A stretch of DNA of 64,000 nucleotides from Thiorhodovibrio frisius. GTDB lineage: Bacteria; Pseudomonadota; Gammaproteobacteria; Chromatiales; Chromatiaceae. The stretch is from contig NZ_CP121471.1 in NCBI RefSeq assembly GCF_033954835.1, forward strand, positions 744,001-808,000. The letters are read 5' to 3'. Shown here in pieces: positions 9,129 to 19,603 of this stretch (its first letter is position 1; the number at the start of each line of letters is the position of its first letter). The translations under genes and the position numbers were made by a program. The notes under the pieces were generated by a model, which searched no databases, was not told where the DNA came from, and saw nothing but the letters and a program-made list of their open reading frames with translations.

Positions 9129-9386
9129 ATGTCGAAGGGGCACAGTCTTCAGGACCCATTTTTGAACGCACTGCGCAAAGAGCGCGTGGCGGTTTCGATT
9201 TTTCTGGTCAATGGCATCAAGCTCCAGGGGCAGATCGAATCCTTCGATCAGTTCGTGGTCTTGCTCAAAAATAACGTCAGCCAGATGATCTACAAACACG
9301 CAATTTCCACCGTGGTGCCCTCGCGCAACGTCAAATGGTCCTATCCAGATGATGACGCCGAGCCGGACGAGTCCGAAGCGGAATGA
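9129..9386 (+). CDS. hfq: RNA chaperone Hfq
   Basis: 85 residues, a typical short Hfq. The N-terminus [20 protein letters not shown] is canonical. The Sm1 region ([27 protein letters not shown]) and Sm2 region with [12 protein letters not shown] are intact, including the KH pair that forms the proximal uridine-binding pore; the distal and rim residues also look conserved. Hfq forms a hexamer and pairs small RNAs with mRNAs in the cytoplasm. The C-terminal tail is short and acidic ([12 protein letters not shown]), as in Pseudomonas-type proteins rather than the longer E. coli tail. It is followed 24 bp later by hflX. Confidence 0.98.
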   Translation: MSKGHSLQDPFLNALRKERVAVSIFLVNGIKLQGQIESFDQFVVLLKNNVSQMIYKHAISTVVPSRNVKWSYPDDDAEPDESEAE

Positions 9387-9410
9387 GGCAACAGCTGCGA
9401 TGTGGTCGCG

Positions 9411-10727
9411 ATGTTTGAGCGACCGGACGCGGGCGAGCGCGCGCTTTTGGTGCAGCTTGCCATCGGCAGAAAGCTCGACGCCGAGGAGACGACCGAATTC
9501 CGCCTCCTTGTCGAGGCGGCCGGGGCGCTTGAGGTGGGCTTGGTCACTGGCACGCGTGATGCCCCCGACCCGCGCTTTTTCGTTGGACAGGGCAAGGCGG
9601 CTGAGCTGGCCGAGCAGGTGGCCGCGACTGACGCGGAGCTTGTGATTTTTGATCATGCCCTGAGTCCGGCGCAGGAACGTAACCTGGAGCGCCGATTATC
9701 CTGCCGTGTGGTGGATCGCAACGGGTTGATTTTGGATATTTTCGCTCGGCGCGCGCGCTCGTTCGAGGGCAAACTCCAGGTGGAACTGGCGCAACTGCGG
9801 CATCTGTCGACTCGCCTGGTGCGCGGCTGGACCCATCTCGAGCGCCAGAAGGGTGGTATCGGCCTGCGCGGGCCGGGTGAAACCCAGCTCGAGACCGACC
9901 GGCGCCTGCTCGGCCAGCGCATTGTTGCCTTGAACAAGCGCCTCGAGCGCATTGAGACCCAGCGCGCCCAGGGGCGCCAGGCGCGGGATCGCGCCGAGAT
10001 CGCCACAGTGTCTCTGGTGGGCTACACCAATGCCGGCAAGTCCACCCTGTTCAATCGCCTGACTGCGGCCGGGGTGTTTCAGGCCGATCAGCTGTTCGCG
10101 ACTCTGGACCCAACGCTGCGTCGCCTGGAGCTGCCTAATGCACCGGCCGTGGTGGTGGCGGATACGGTCGGATTCATTAGCCAGTTGCCGCACGAGCTGG
10201 TCGCGGCCTTCCGCGCGACCTTGCAGGAAACGCGCTCGGCGGCATTGCTGCTGCATGTCATCGACGCCGCTGGCAATGAGCGTGAGCGTTGCGAGCGGGA
10301 TGTCGAACAGGTGCTGATGGAGATCGGCACCGAGGGCATTGCGCGCCTGCGGGTGATGAACAAAATCGACCAGCTCGCGGACCAGGGGCCGCGAGTGGAT
10401 CGCGACGCGGCGGGGCAGGTGACGACGGTGTGGCTGTCTGCGCGCACGGGTGATGGCGTGGAGCTTCTCATTGACGCACTGGCCGAGCGTTTTCGCGGCC
10501 AGGTTGAAAACTGTCAGCTCGAGCTTAATCCTTCAGAAGGCGCCCTGCGCGCCTGGCTCTATCGCCACGGGCAAATTCTCGCTGAAGAAGCCAGGGCGGA
10601 TGGCGGCTGGACCATGGCGGTGATGATCGACCGCGAACGCCTGCGCAGAGAGTTGAAGCGTCATGGTCGGCTTCTGGATGCGCGGGCGCCTGCGGCCGGG
10701 ACAACACTTGAGGCCGCTTGCCAATAA
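9411..10727 (+). CDS. hflX: Ribosome-associated GTPase HflX
   Basis: 438 residues from the ATG at 9411 (MFERPDAGERALLVQLA); an in-frame GTG at 9402 adds three residues. The N-terminal HflX domain includes DPRFFVGQGKAAELA and the glycine-rich linker GGIGLRGPGETQLETDRRLL, diagnostic for the family. The G domain shows GYTNAGKST (G1), DTVGFI (G3) and NKID (G4), followed by SARTGDGVELL. HflX splits stalled 70S ribosomes, especially after heat stress. It sits directly after hfq and before hflKC, as in many gammaproteobacteria, but a 238-bp gap with its own promoter candidate separates it from hflK. Confidence 0.97.
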   Translation: MFERPDAGERALLVQLAIGRKLDAEETTEFRLLVEAAGALEVGLVTGTRDAPDPRFFVGQGKAAELAEQVAATDAELVIFDHALSPAQERNLERRLSCRVVDRNGLILDIFARRARSFEGKLQVELAQLRHLSTRLVRGWTHLERQKGGIGLRGPGETQLETDRRLLGQRIVALNKRLERIETQRAQGRQARDRAEIATVSLVGYTNAGKSTLFNRLTAAGVFQADQLFATLDPTLRRLELPNAPAVVVADTVGFISQLPHELVAAFRATLQETRSAALLLHVIDAAGNERERCERDVEQVLMEIGTEGIARLRVMNKIDQLADQGPRVDRDAAGQVTTVWLSARTGDGVELLIDALAERFRGQVENCQLELNPSEGALRAWLYRHGQILAEEARADGGWTMAVMIDRERLRRELKRHGRLLDARAPAAGTTLEAACQ

Positions 10728-10801
10728 GGTTGTTGTCCGCGAACAAATATGCCGGCTGTCAGTTTGCAGAGGTGACTTTATGCGCCGAGTCAGGCAAGGG
10801 G

Positions 10802-10843
10802 CTGCCCGCCGCGAAGCGGGTAAGCGAAAGCGCTAGGCGGCAG
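10802..10843 (+). other. Nested stem-loop between hflX and hflK
   Basis: CTGCCCGCC (10802-10810) can pair with GGCGGCAG (10836-10843) with one bulged base. Between them is a second potential hairpin closed by a GAAA tetraloop (GCGAAAGC). There is no T-run after it, so it is not a standard intrinsic terminator. It lies 26 bp before a good promoter candidate for hflK and may be a transcript end or a folded leader; the role is unknown. Confidence 0.35.
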
Positions 10844-10869
10844 AATTTCCTGTATGGTGAGGCCGCGCA

Positions 10870-10898
10870 TTGTCGCCGGGGCCTGGAATACCTAAAAT
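10870..10898 (+). promoter_or_regulatory. Candidate sigma-70 promoter for hflK-hflC
   Basis: TTGTCG (10870-10875) and TAAAAT (10893-10898) match 4/6 and 5/6 of the consensus with the ideal 17-bp spacing. They lie 68 bp upstream of the hflK ATG. A clear ribosome binding site (GACGGAG) precedes that ATG. Confidence 0.5.
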
Positions 10899-10965
10899 GC
10901 CCGTTTGATGGTCGTGGCGCAGCATGCATCAGCACCTTCTAATTATTAGCCCAGACGGAGACACT

Positions 10966-12141
10966 ATGGCCTGGAATGAGCCGGGAGGCGGAGGCAAAGA
11001 CCCTTGGGGGTCCCAGCAGGGAAACCAGGGTGGACCGCCCGATCTTGATGAGATCGTGCGCAATTTGCAGGACAAAATGAAAGGCCTGTTCGGTGGCGAT
11101 TCGGGCGGTTCTGGTGCTGGTGGGGGCTCCGGTGGTGGTTCACCTGTCGGGCCGCTTGGGGCATGGGCCGTCGGCATCGTCATCGGTGTGCTTCTGGTGC
11201 TCTGGCTCGCCACCGGCATTTACATCGTCGACCCGGCCGAGCGCGGCGTGGTGCTGCGCTTTGGTGTCTATGAAAGAACCACCCAGCCTGGCCCGCACTG
11301 GCACTGGCCCTGGCCGGTTGAGCAGGTCGAAATTGTCAATGTTGACGAGATTTCGTCCTTCAGCCATAAAGCCCTGATGCTGACCCAGGACGAAAACATC
11401 GTCGATGTCGAGCTGACTGTGCAGTCGCGCATCGAGGATGCGTCCAATTACCTGTTCCAGGATCAGAATCCCGAGAAAACCCTGCGTGATGTGACCGAGA
11501 CCGTGGTGCGCAAGACCATCGGTGGCAGCAAGCTCGACTTCATCCTGACTGAGGGCCGCAGCGCCGTGGCGGCGACCATCCGCGAGCGCGTCCAGGCCCT
11601 GATCAAAGAGTACAAGACCGGGCTCCTGGTCACCTCTATCAACATGCAGCCAGCCAAGCCACCGGAGCAGGTCAAAGAGGCTTTCGATGACGCCATTAAG
11701 GCGCGCGAGGACAAGGAGCGCTCCGAGAACCAGGCCGAGGCTTACTCCAATCAGATTCTGCCGCAGGCACGCGGTGAAGCGGCCCGGGTGATCGCTGATG
11801 CCAAGGCTTATCGCGATCAAGTCATTGCCGAGGCCGAGGGTGAGAGTTCGCGCTTCCTGGCGGTGCTGACGGAATATCGCAAGGCACCTGAGGTGATGCG
11901 TGAGCGTCTGTATCTGGCTGCAATGGAGGATGTCATCGGCGACAGCCAGAAGGTGCTGATTGATGTTCCCGACAGCAATAGCCTGATGTATCTGCCGCTG
12001 GATCAACTGATGAAAAACACGGGCGCAGGTGGTGGCAAGACCTCAACCGGCGACTTGTCGAGCGCCTCGAGTAGCGACACGAGCAGCTCGACGGCCCAAC
12101 GGCCGATGCGCAATGTGAATCGCGAACGGAGGACCCGCTGA
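10966..12141 (+). CDS. hflK: FtsH modulator HflK (SPFH/band 7 protein)
   Basis: 391 residues from the ATG at 10966 (MAWNEPGGGGKDPWG), preceded by GACGGAG at proper spacing; an upstream in-frame ATG at 10924 lacks this. A glycine-rich N-terminal stretch is followed by one membrane segment (about residues 66-87, ending in GIYIVDPAERGVVLRFG). Then comes the SPFH domain with the typical GPHWHWPWPVE segment and a long helical tail rich in Ala, Glu and Arg (AEAYSNQILPQARGEAARVI). With HflC it builds a large periplasmic cage around FtsH protease complexes and modulates their activity. The stop codon overlaps the hflC start by one base, so the two are translationally coupled. Confidence 0.97.
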   Translation: MAWNEPGGGGKDPWGSQQGNQGGPPDLDEIVRNLQDKMKGLFGGDSGGSGAGGGSGGGSPVGPLGAWAVGIVIGVLLVLWLATGIYIVDPAERGVVLRFGVYERTTQPGPHWHWPWPVEQVEIVNVDEISSFSHKALMLTQDENIVDVELTVQSRIEDASNYLFQDQNPEKTLRDVTETVVRKTIGGSKLDFILTEGRSAVAATIRERVQALIKEYKTGLLVTSINMQPAKPPEQVKEAFDDAIKAREDKERSENQAEAYSNQILPQARGEAARVIADAKAYRDQVIAEAEGESSRFLAVLTEYRKAPEVMRERLYLAAMEDVIGDSQKVLIDVPDSNSLMYLPLDQLMKNTGAGGGKTSTGDLSSASSSDTSSSTAQRPMRNVNRERRTR

Positions 12142-13067
12142 TGACGGACCGCATGAAACTCCTCTCGGGCGTCGCCGTCCTGGTGCTTGTCGGGGCGGTC
12201 GCCGCTTCGGCCTTTATCGTGTATCAGTGGGAGATCGCGATCAAACTCCGCCTGGGTGAAATCGTCGGGTCGGAATATCAGCCGGGTCTGCACTGGAAGG
12301 TGCCGGTGCTGAACAAGGTGATCAAATTCGACGCGCGCATCCGCACGCTTGACTCCCAGCCTGAGCGCTTCCTCACCATCGAGAAGAAAGACGTGATCGT
12401 CGATTCTTACGCCAAATGGCGCATCAATAATGCGGCGCAGTTTTTCCGCTCCACCGGCGGCGACAGCGCCCGCGCCGCGCGCCTGCTGGCCGAGCGCATT
12501 AACACCAGCCTGCGTGACGAGTTTGGCCGACGCACCATTCAGGAGGTGGTCTCGGAAGACCGCCTGGAACTGATGCAGGTGCTGACCAGTAAACTCGACA
12601 CCCAGGCCACAGAGTTGGGCGTCGAGGTGGTTGATGTGCGGGTGAAGAAGATCGACCTGCCACCCGAGGTCAGCGAGTCCGTCTACAACCGCATGCGCGC
12701 CGAGCGTGAGCGGGTGGCGAGCGATCTGCGCGCCAAGGGTCACGAGGCCGCTGAGCGCATCCGCGCCGATGCCGACCGCCAGCGCACGGTCACTCTTGCC
12801 GATGCCTATAAGGAGTCAGAAGAAACCCGAGGTCTGGGAGATGCCAAGGCGGCGCAGGTCTACGCGGATGCCTTTGAGCAGGACCGCGAGTTCTATGCCT
12901 TCTACCGCAGCCTGGATGCCTACCGGAAATCTTTCTTGGGCAAGGACACGACCATGGTGTTGGCGCCAGACTCGGAGTTTTTCCGTTACTTCAACAATCA
13001 GCAGGGCGCGGCCGTCTCCCCGGACGGGGCTGGCACTGGCGCGGACAGCCGTCTGCGCGTGCGCTAG
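12141..13067 (+). CDS. hflC: FtsH modulator HflC (SPFH/band 7 protein)
   Basis: 308 residues, starting at the ATG that shares a base with the hflK stop. An N-terminal membrane anchor (about 8-27, VAVLVLVGAVAASAFIVYQW) precedes the SPFH domain with YQPGLHWKVPVLNKVIKFDARI and FLTIEKKDVIVDSYAKWRI. Next is a charged helical region (RMRAERERVASDLRAKGHE) of the kind that lines the HflKC cage, and EFYAFYRSLDAYRKSF, typical of HflC. It partners with HflK and FtsH in the inner membrane. A DUF2065 gene follows 49 bp later, as in the common hflK-hflC-yjeT-(hisZ)-purA order. Confidence 0.97.
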   Translation: MTDRMKLLSGVAVLVLVGAVAASAFIVYQWEIAIKLRLGEIVGSEYQPGLHWKVPVLNKVIKFDARIRTLDSQPERFLTIEKKDVIVDSYAKWRINNAAQFFRSTGGDSARAARLLAERINTSLRDEFGRRTIQEVVSEDRLELMQVLTSKLDTQATELGVEVVDVRVKKIDLPPEVSESVYNRMRAERERVASDLRAKGHEAAERIRADADRQRTVTLADAYKESEETRGLGDAKAAQVYADAFEQDREFYAFYRSLDAYRKSFLGKDTTMVLAPDSEFFRYFNNQQGAAVSPDGAGTGADSRLRVR

Positions 13068-13116
13068 ATGCGCGCGTGCCGGTATTGGCTGACGCCGGGT
13101 CTGGGCTTGGTTTGCG

Positions 13117-13302
13117 ATGTGGCATGATTTCCTGGCGGCGCTGGCTTTGGTGTTCGTCATCGAGGGGATCATGCCCTTCGTGGCGCCCAGGGCTATGCGC
13201 CAGATGATGGAAGACGTGGCGCGCCAGACGGATCGCAGTCTGCGTATTGCGGGCCTGCTCAGCATGGCCGGTGGTGTCACGCTGCTCTACTTCGTTCGTT
13301 AG
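13117..13302 (+). CDS. yjeT: DUF2065 (YjeT family) small membrane protein
   Basis: 61 residues with two membrane-spanning stretches (about 5-24 and 43-59). The family signature is visible: LALVFVIEGIMPFVAPRAMR near the start, a polar loop around RQTDRSLRIAG, and GGVTLLYFVR at the end. Members are almost always found between hflC and purA or hisZ, as here, but no biochemical role is established. Neighbourhood suggests a link to HflKC-FtsH or membrane quality control, which is only inference. Confidence 0.9.
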   Translation: MWHDFLAALALVFVIEGIMPFVAPRAMRQMMEDVARQTDRSLRIAGLLSMAGGVTLLYFVR

Positions 13303-13405
13303 CTGACAACTTGCCCCATGATCTCCAATTCCGCACCCTCGGGCCGCTGTCGCCCGCACAGCTCTCGCTGTTTCGTCACCGCACCCTGACCCCGGCAACC
13401 AGGCC

Positions 13406-14608
13406 ATGACAATACATCAGGACCGCTGGCTGCTCCCGGCCGGCATTGAGGAAATTCTGCCCCAACAGGCGCGCGACATGGAGCGTCTGCGCCGCTGCCT
13501 GCTCGATCTGTTCGATACCTGGGGCTATGATCTGGTGATTCCGCCCTTTATCGATTATCTCGAGAGCCTGCTGACCGGCACCGGGCGCGATCTCGATCTC
13601 CAGACCTTCAAGCTGACCGATCAACTCAGCGGGCGTCTGCTCGGCATTCGTGCCGACATGACCCCGCAGGTGGCGCGCATCGATGCGCATCAGTTGCGGC
13701 GCGAGGAACCGACACGGCTGTGCTATCTCGGCACTGTGCTGCACACCCGCTCGGACGGCTTTGCCGGTACCCGCAGCCCGATGCAAATCGGTGCTGACAT
13801 TTACGGCCATGCCGGAGCTGAGAGCGATGTCGAAATTCTCAGGCTGCTTCTGACCACCCTCGAGACCGCCGGGATCAGCTCCGCCTATCTCGATCTCGGG
13901 CATGTGGGCATCTTTCGTGGCCTTGCCGAACAAGCGGGGCTGACGCGGGAGCAGGAAATGGCGCTCTTTGGTATCCTACAGCGCAAGGCCAGTACTGAGC
14001 TTGATGCGCTGCTTGATGAGGCTGGCGTGCAGCCTGCGGTGGCGGATATGCTGCTGGCGCTGGTCGAGCTGAACGGCGATGATGCGCTCGAGCGCGCCGG
14101 TGAGCGGCTGGCGCGGGCGCAGGACTCCGTGCATCGGGCAATCGAGAATCTGCGCCAGATTGCCGGCGCCTTGCATGCCTGGTTACCGCAAGTGCCGGTG
14201 CATTTCGATCTCGGCGAGCTGCGCGGTTACACCTACAAAACCGGGGTGGTCTTTGCCGCCTTTGCGCCCGGCTGGGGACTCGAAATCGCGCGCGGCGGGC
14301 GTTACGACGCTATTGGGGAGTTTTTTGGCCACGCCCGCCCAGCGGTGGGTTTTAGTACCGATCTCAAAGGTCTGATTGAGCTTGCCGCACCAGCGGCATT
14401 GTCGGATCATGCCGCGGCCGTGCTGGCGCCGAACGATCATGACCCTGAGTTGCAGGCACTGATCGGCGAATTGCGGGCATCCGGTCGGCGGGTACTGACC
14501 TGGCTGCCCGGACAACATGGCAGCCCGGGTGATCTTGGCTGCGAGCAGCGGATCGACTATTGCGACGGACGCTGGCAGCTGGTCCCTGTGGAGGCTGGCA
14601 AGGGCTGA
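13406..14608 (+). CDS. hisZ: ATP phosphoribosyltransferase regulatory subunit HisZ
   Basis: 400 residues resembling a class II histidyl-tRNA synthetase core without the anticodon-binding domain. Recognisable segments are DRWLLPAGIEEILP, GYDLVIPPFIDYLESLL, LDLQTFKLTDQLSGRLLGIRADMTPQVARI, LCYLGTVLHT and, near the end, ARGGRYDAIGEFFG. HisZ lacks aminoacylation activity and activates short-form HisG, the first enzyme of histidine synthesis, in the cytoplasm. A short-form hisG is therefore predicted elsewhere in the genome. The location between yjeT and purA matches other gammaproteobacteria that use the HisZ system. Confidence 0.96.
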   Translation: MTIHQDRWLLPAGIEEILPQQARDMERLRRCLLDLFDTWGYDLVIPPFIDYLESLLTGTGRDLDLQTFKLTDQLSGRLLGIRADMTPQVARIDAHQLRREEPTRLCYLGTVLHTRSDGFAGTRSPMQIGADIYGHAGAESDVEILRLLLTTLETAGISSAYLDLGHVGIFRGLAEQAGLTREQEMALFGILQRKASTELDALLDEAGVQPAVADMLLALVELNGDDALERAGERLARAQDSVHRAIENLRQIAGALHAWLPQVPVHFDLGELRGYTYKTGVVFAAFAPGWGLEIARGGRYDAIGEFFGHARPAVGFSTDLKGLIELAAPAALSDHAAAVLAPNDHDPELQALIGELRASGRRVLTWLPGQHGSPGDLGCEQRIDYCDGRWQLVPVEAGKG

Positions 14609-14690
14609 TGGGGCGGGGTTGGACATCGCCAGTGACGGCCATTCAGACAACGACCTTTTCGCTGTTTTTGAAGAACAAAGCGATATTTGA

Positions 14691-16013
<1,323 letters not shown>

Positions 16014-16054
16014 AGCGGACGGCTGTTGCTGGCATGATAGGCACTGGTCGAACC

Positions 16055-16084
16055 CCGGAGAAAACCGGAGAAAACCGGAGAAAA
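16055..16084 (+). repeat. Three tandem 10-bp repeats upstream of oadG
   Basis: The unit CCGGAGAAAA occurs three times back to back (16055-16064, 16065-16074, 16075-16084) followed by a degenerate CCAGAG. It lies in the 116-bp gap between purA and oadG, about 46 bp before the oadG start codon. Spacing of one helical turn would place each copy on the same DNA face, so a protein-binding site is conceivable; slippage is the simpler explanation. Confidence 0.8.
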
Positions 16085-16129
16085 CCAGAGCCCAGACCGG
16101 AGCATGACGCAGACACAGGAGTGGGGTAG

Positions 16130-16411
16130 ATGGAGTCGGCAGTAATTGACACCCAAATGATGGGGGAAGGCCTGCGGCTGATGCTGATTGGCATGAGCAT
16201 CGTCTTTGGCTTTTTAATGCTGTTAGTGGTCTTGCTGCGTGGCATGTCCTGGCTTGCCACCCGCCTGGCACCGGCCGACCTCCATGATGGAGCGGCTGGC
16301 TCGGTTGCTGTAGCGGCCGGGACCGGGGTCGGGGCGCCAGCGGCGGAGACTGAACTGATCGCGGTGCTGGCGGCTGCGGTGGCTCGCTATCGAGCGCGGC
16401 AGCCTAGCTAG
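16130..16411 (+). CDS. oadG: Oxaloacetate decarboxylase gamma chain OadG
   Basis: 93 residues. A short N-terminus is followed by one membrane helix (about 15-38, LRLMLIGMSIVFGFLMLLVVLLRGM) and a soluble Ala/Gly-rich tail, ending in ELIAVLAAAVARYRARQPS, a common OadG ending in which the tail contacts OadA and binds zinc. OadG assembles the membrane sodium pump with OadA and OadB. AGGAG lies 8-9 bp before the ATG. Small hydrophobic proteins of this type are identified mainly by context, and here oadA and oadB follow in the standard G-A-B order. Confidence 0.9.
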   Translation: MESAVIDTQMMGEGLRLMLIGMSIVFGFLMLLVVLLRGMSWLATRLAPADLHDGAAGSVAVAAGTGVGAPAAETELIAVLAAAVARYRARQPS

Positions 16412-16554
16412 GCCGTGCCCAGGTGTGCCCAGCCAAAAGGGGTTCTGACCAATGTCCAAGCCAAGACGAGGCTCATACCCGCGTCTGGCATCGGCGCCCA
16501 GTTGCCGCGCTGGTTTTTCTATTGACTGACGGAAACTGCTAAGAGATTTCCCGC

Positions 16555-18369
16555 ATGAATCAGACCAAAGCTCTCGGCATCACCGATGTGGTGCTGCGCG
16601 ACGCCCACCAGTCGCTGCTTGCCACTCGCATGCGCATCGATGACATGCTGCCCATCGCCGCCAAGCTCGACCAGGTCGGGTTCTGGTCACTCGAGTCCTG
16701 GGGCGGCGCGACCTTCGACGCCTGCATCCGCTACCTGGGCGAGGACCCTTGGGAGCGCCTGCGCAAGCTCAAGGCCGCCATGCCCAACACTCGCCAGCAG
16801 ATGCTGCTGCGCGCGCAGAATTTGCTCGGCTACCGTCATTATGCCGACGATGTGGTCGATGCCTTCGTCGAGCGCGCCGTCGTGAACGGCATTGATGTCT
16901 TCCGCATCTTCGATGCCATGAACGATATCCGCAATTTCGAGCGACCGGTCAAGGCGGCCCTGGCAACCGACGCCCATGCTCAGGGCGCGTTGAGCTACAC
17001 CGTGAGCCCGGTGCACAACATCGACTACTGGGTTGATCTCGCCCGGCGGCTTGAGGATCTCGGTTGTCACTCCATCGCCATTAAGGACATGGCCGGTCTG
17101 CTGCGCCCCTATGTGGCAGAAGAGCTCATTGGGCGCCTGAAGGAAACCTGCTCGGTGCCCATCGGCATGCAATGCCACGCCACCACCGGGCTCAGCACGG
17201 CTTCTATCCTTAAGGCCGCTGAGGCCGGCATCGACATGGTCGACTCGTCCATCTCCTCGATGAGCATGACCTACGGCCATTCGCCGACCGAGTCCGTGGT
17301 TGCCATCATGCAGGGGACGCCGCGCGATACCGGGCTAGACATCAATCTGCTCGAGGAAATCGCTGCCTACTTCCGCGAGGTGCGCAAGAAATACGCCCGT
17401 TTCGAGGGCGCGCTCAAAGGCGTGGACTCGCGCATTCTGGTCGCCCAGGTGCCGGGCGGCATGCTTACCAACATGGAAAACCAGCTGCGCGAACAGGGCG
17501 CGACCGACCGCCTCGACGCCGTGCTGGAAGAAATCCCTAAAGTCCGCGAGGACTTGGGCTATATCGCGCTGGTCACGCCTACTTCGCAGATCGTCGGCTC
17601 CCAGGCGGTGCTGAATGTGCTGATGGGTGAGCGCTATAAGAGCATTACCGGGGAAACCGCCGGGGTGCTCAAGGGCACTTATGGCTCGACGCCAGCGCCG
17701 GTGAACAAAGACTTGCAGACACGGGTGCTTGAAGGTGCGCAGCCCGTCACTTGCCGCCCGGCGGATCTGATTGAGCCGGAGCTGAAAAAGCTAACCGCCG
17801 AGCTGAAAAAGCTCGCCAAAGAACGCGGCATCCGTCTGGCCGATGCGGTGGTGGACGATGTCATTACCTATGCCATGTTCCCGCAGGTCGGCCTGAAGTT
17901 TCTGGAAAATCGCGACAATCCCACTGCCTTCGAGGTGCCGCCCTGGGAACTCGACCAGCGCGAGGCGGCCGAAGCCAGCACCGCAGCGGCGCCCGCTGCC
18001 AGCTCGAGTCCCGGTTCAGCCGGCGGCCCGGAGGCCTACCGTATCGACGTCAATGGCAAGAGCTACAATGTGCGCGTTTCGCCAGCAGGCGCGCTCGACA
18101 GTGTCGCCGCAGCTCCCGCGACAGCTGCGCCAGAGGCGGTCGCGCCGGCGGGCGAGCACCAAGTCATCGAGTCTCCACTGGCGGGCAATATCGTCAAAAT
18201 CCCGATCAGCGCCGGGCAGTCAGTCGCTGCCGGTGACGTGGTGGTGGTGCTTGAGGCCATGAAGATGGAAACCGAAGTGCGAGCACCAGCGGCCGGAGCA
18301 GTGGTCGAGATCCGGGTGAAGGAAGGCGACTCGGTGTCGCTGGGCGCTCCCCTGGTTGTGTTGGGATAA
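16555..18369 (+). CDS. oadA: Oxaloacetate decarboxylase alpha chain OadA (biotin-dependent)
   Basis: 604 residues. The carboxyltransferase domain starts with [19 protein letters not shown] and carries [30 protein letters not shown] and [10 protein letters not shown] (metal-binding HxT region). A linker of Ala, Ser and Pro leads to the biotinyl domain, where Lys570 in EAMKMET is the biotin attachment site. The enzyme transfers CO2 from oxaloacetate to biotin, giving pyruvate, and hands carboxybiotin to membrane OadB, where decarboxylation drives sodium export. Pyruvate carboxylase subunit B has the same domain order and is the main alternative, but the adjacent oadG and oadB settle the assignment. 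Confidence 0.96.
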   Translation: MNQTKALGITDVVLRDAHQSLLATRMRIDDMLPIAAKLDQVGFWSLESWGGATFDACIRYLGEDPWERLRKLKAAMPNTRQQMLLRAQNLLGYRHYADDVVDAFVERAVVNGIDVFRIFDAMNDIRNFERPVKAALATDAHAQGALSYTVSPVHNIDYWVDLARRLEDLGCHSIAIKDMAGLLRPYVAEELIGRLKETCSVPIGMQCHATTGLSTASILKAAEAGIDMVDSSISSMSMTYGHSPTESVVAIMQGTPRDTGLDINLLEEIAAYFREVRKKYARFEGALKGVDSRILVAQVPGGMLTNMENQLREQGATDRLDAVLEEIPKVREDLGYIALVTPTSQIVGSQAVLNVLMGERYKSITGETAGVLKGTYGSTPAPVNKDLQTRVLEGAQPVTCRPADLIEPELKKLTAELKKLAKERGIRLADAVVDDVITYAMFPQVGLKFLENRDNPTAFEVPPWELDQREAAEASTAAAPAASSSPGSAGGPEAYRIDVNGKSYNVRVSPAGALDSVAAAPATAAPEAVAPAGEHQVIESPLAGNIVKIPISAGQSVAAGDVVVVLEAMKMETEVRAPAAGAVVEIRVKEGDSVSLGAPLVVLG

Positions 18370-18373
18370 TCCC

Positions 18374-19507
18374 GTGGAAGAATTGCTCAAACTCTGGGCG
18401 TCCATGGGGATCGCCAACCTGGCCCCGGGTCAGGTGCTGATGATGGCGGTCGGCGGTGTGCTCATCTACCTCGCTATTGCGAAGAAGTTCGAGCCGCTGC
18501 TGCTGGTGCCAATCGGCTTTGGGGCGCTGCTGAGCAACATTCCTGTCGCCGATATTGGTGGGCATGATGGGATGATCGGCCAGATCTATGCCGTTGGGGT
18601 CGAGACCGGCGTCTTCCCGCTGCTGATTTTTATGGGGGTTGGGGCGCTGACCGACTTCGGTGCGCTGATCGCCCGGCCCTCGACACTGCTGCTTGGCGCG
18701 GCTGCGCAGTTCGGCATTTTTGCCACGCTGCTTGGCGCGGTGGCGCTGAATTTCGTCCCCGGGTTTGATTTTTCCCTTCAGGATGCCTCGGCCATTGCCA
18801 TCATCGGCGGCGCCGACGGGCCAACGGCGATTTTTCTGGCGTCTCGGCTCGCGCCTGATCTGCTCGGCGCTATTGCCGTGGCTGCTTATTCCTATATGGC
18901 CTTGGTGCCTATTATCCAGCCACCTATCATGCGCGTCCTGACCACCAAAGAGGAGCGCGCGGTGGTGATGCAGCAACTGCGGCCGGTGTCGCGGCTGGAG
19001 CGCATGCTGTTTCCTTTTGTGGTGCTTCTGCTGTGCGCCATGCTGCTGCCCTCGGCCGCGCCACTGATCGGCATGCTCACCTTTGGCAATCTGCTGCGCG
19101 AATGCGGCGTGGTTGAGCGCCTGAGCCGCGCGGCCCAGAACGAAATCATCAACATCGTCACCATCATGCTCGGCTTGGCAATTGGCTCCAAGCTGTCGGC
19201 GGAAAAATTCCTGACCCTCGAGACCCTGGGGATTCTTGCGCTGGGCGCTCTGGCTTTCGCCATAGGCACTGCCGCAGGAGTGCTGATGGGCAAGATCATG
19301 CACCGTGTTACCGGCGGTAAGGTGAATCCGCTGATCGGTGCTGCTGGTGTTTCAGCCGTGCCCATGGCGGCGCGCGTCGTCAATCGCGTCGGGCTCGAGG
19401 AAAATCATCAAAACTTCCTTCTGATGCATGCCATGGGGCCGAATGTGGCGGGAGTCATCGGCTCGGCCGTCGCAGCCGGAGTGCTGTTGGCCCTGACGGG
19501 GGGGTAA
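18374..19507 (+). CDS. oadB: Oxaloacetate decarboxylase beta chain OadB (sodium pump subunit)
   Basis: 377 residues from the GTG at 18374 ([16 protein letters not shown]), 4 bp after the oadA stop; an earlier TTG at 18356 would overlap oadA. The protein is very hydrophobic with about nine membrane segments. The family-defining conserved aspartate region [23 protein letters not shown] and the [19 protein letters not shown] motif are present, as are [30 protein letters not shown] and [19 protein letters not shown]. OadB decarboxylates carboxybiotin and couples it to sodium export. Together with rnf at the other end of the window it suggests sodium-based membrane energetics. Confidence 0.96.
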   Translation: MEELLKLWASMGIANLAPGQVLMMAVGGVLIYLAIAKKFEPLLLVPIGFGALLSNIPVADIGGHDGMIGQIYAVGVETGVFPLLIFMGVGALTDFGALIARPSTLLLGAAAQFGIFATLLGAVALNFVPGFDFSLQDASAIAIIGGADGPTAIFLASRLAPDLLGAIAVAAYSYMALVPIIQPPIMRVLTTKEERAVVMQQLRPVSRLERMLFPFVVLLLCAMLLPSAAPLIGMLTFGNLLRECGVVERLSRAAQNEIINIVTIMLGLAIGSKLSAEKFLTLETLGILALGALAFAIGTAAGVLMGKIMHRVTGGKVNPLIGAAGVSAVPMAARVVNRVGLEENHQNFLLMHAMGPNVAGVIGSAVAAGVLLALTGG

Positions 19508-19603
19508 TCTGGTGCTCCTCACAGTTTGTTGGTCTTGTTTTAAGTCCCTGAGTCATCGGCGTTATTGACCGCGAATAGAGCGCCGGGCTATACTGAGCGG
19601 CTG

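Noticed and set aside
11140-12006. 288-codon open frame on the minus strand across hflK
   Set aside because: It is antisense to a clear hflK gene; its sequence has no family features and arises from GC-rich codon structure.
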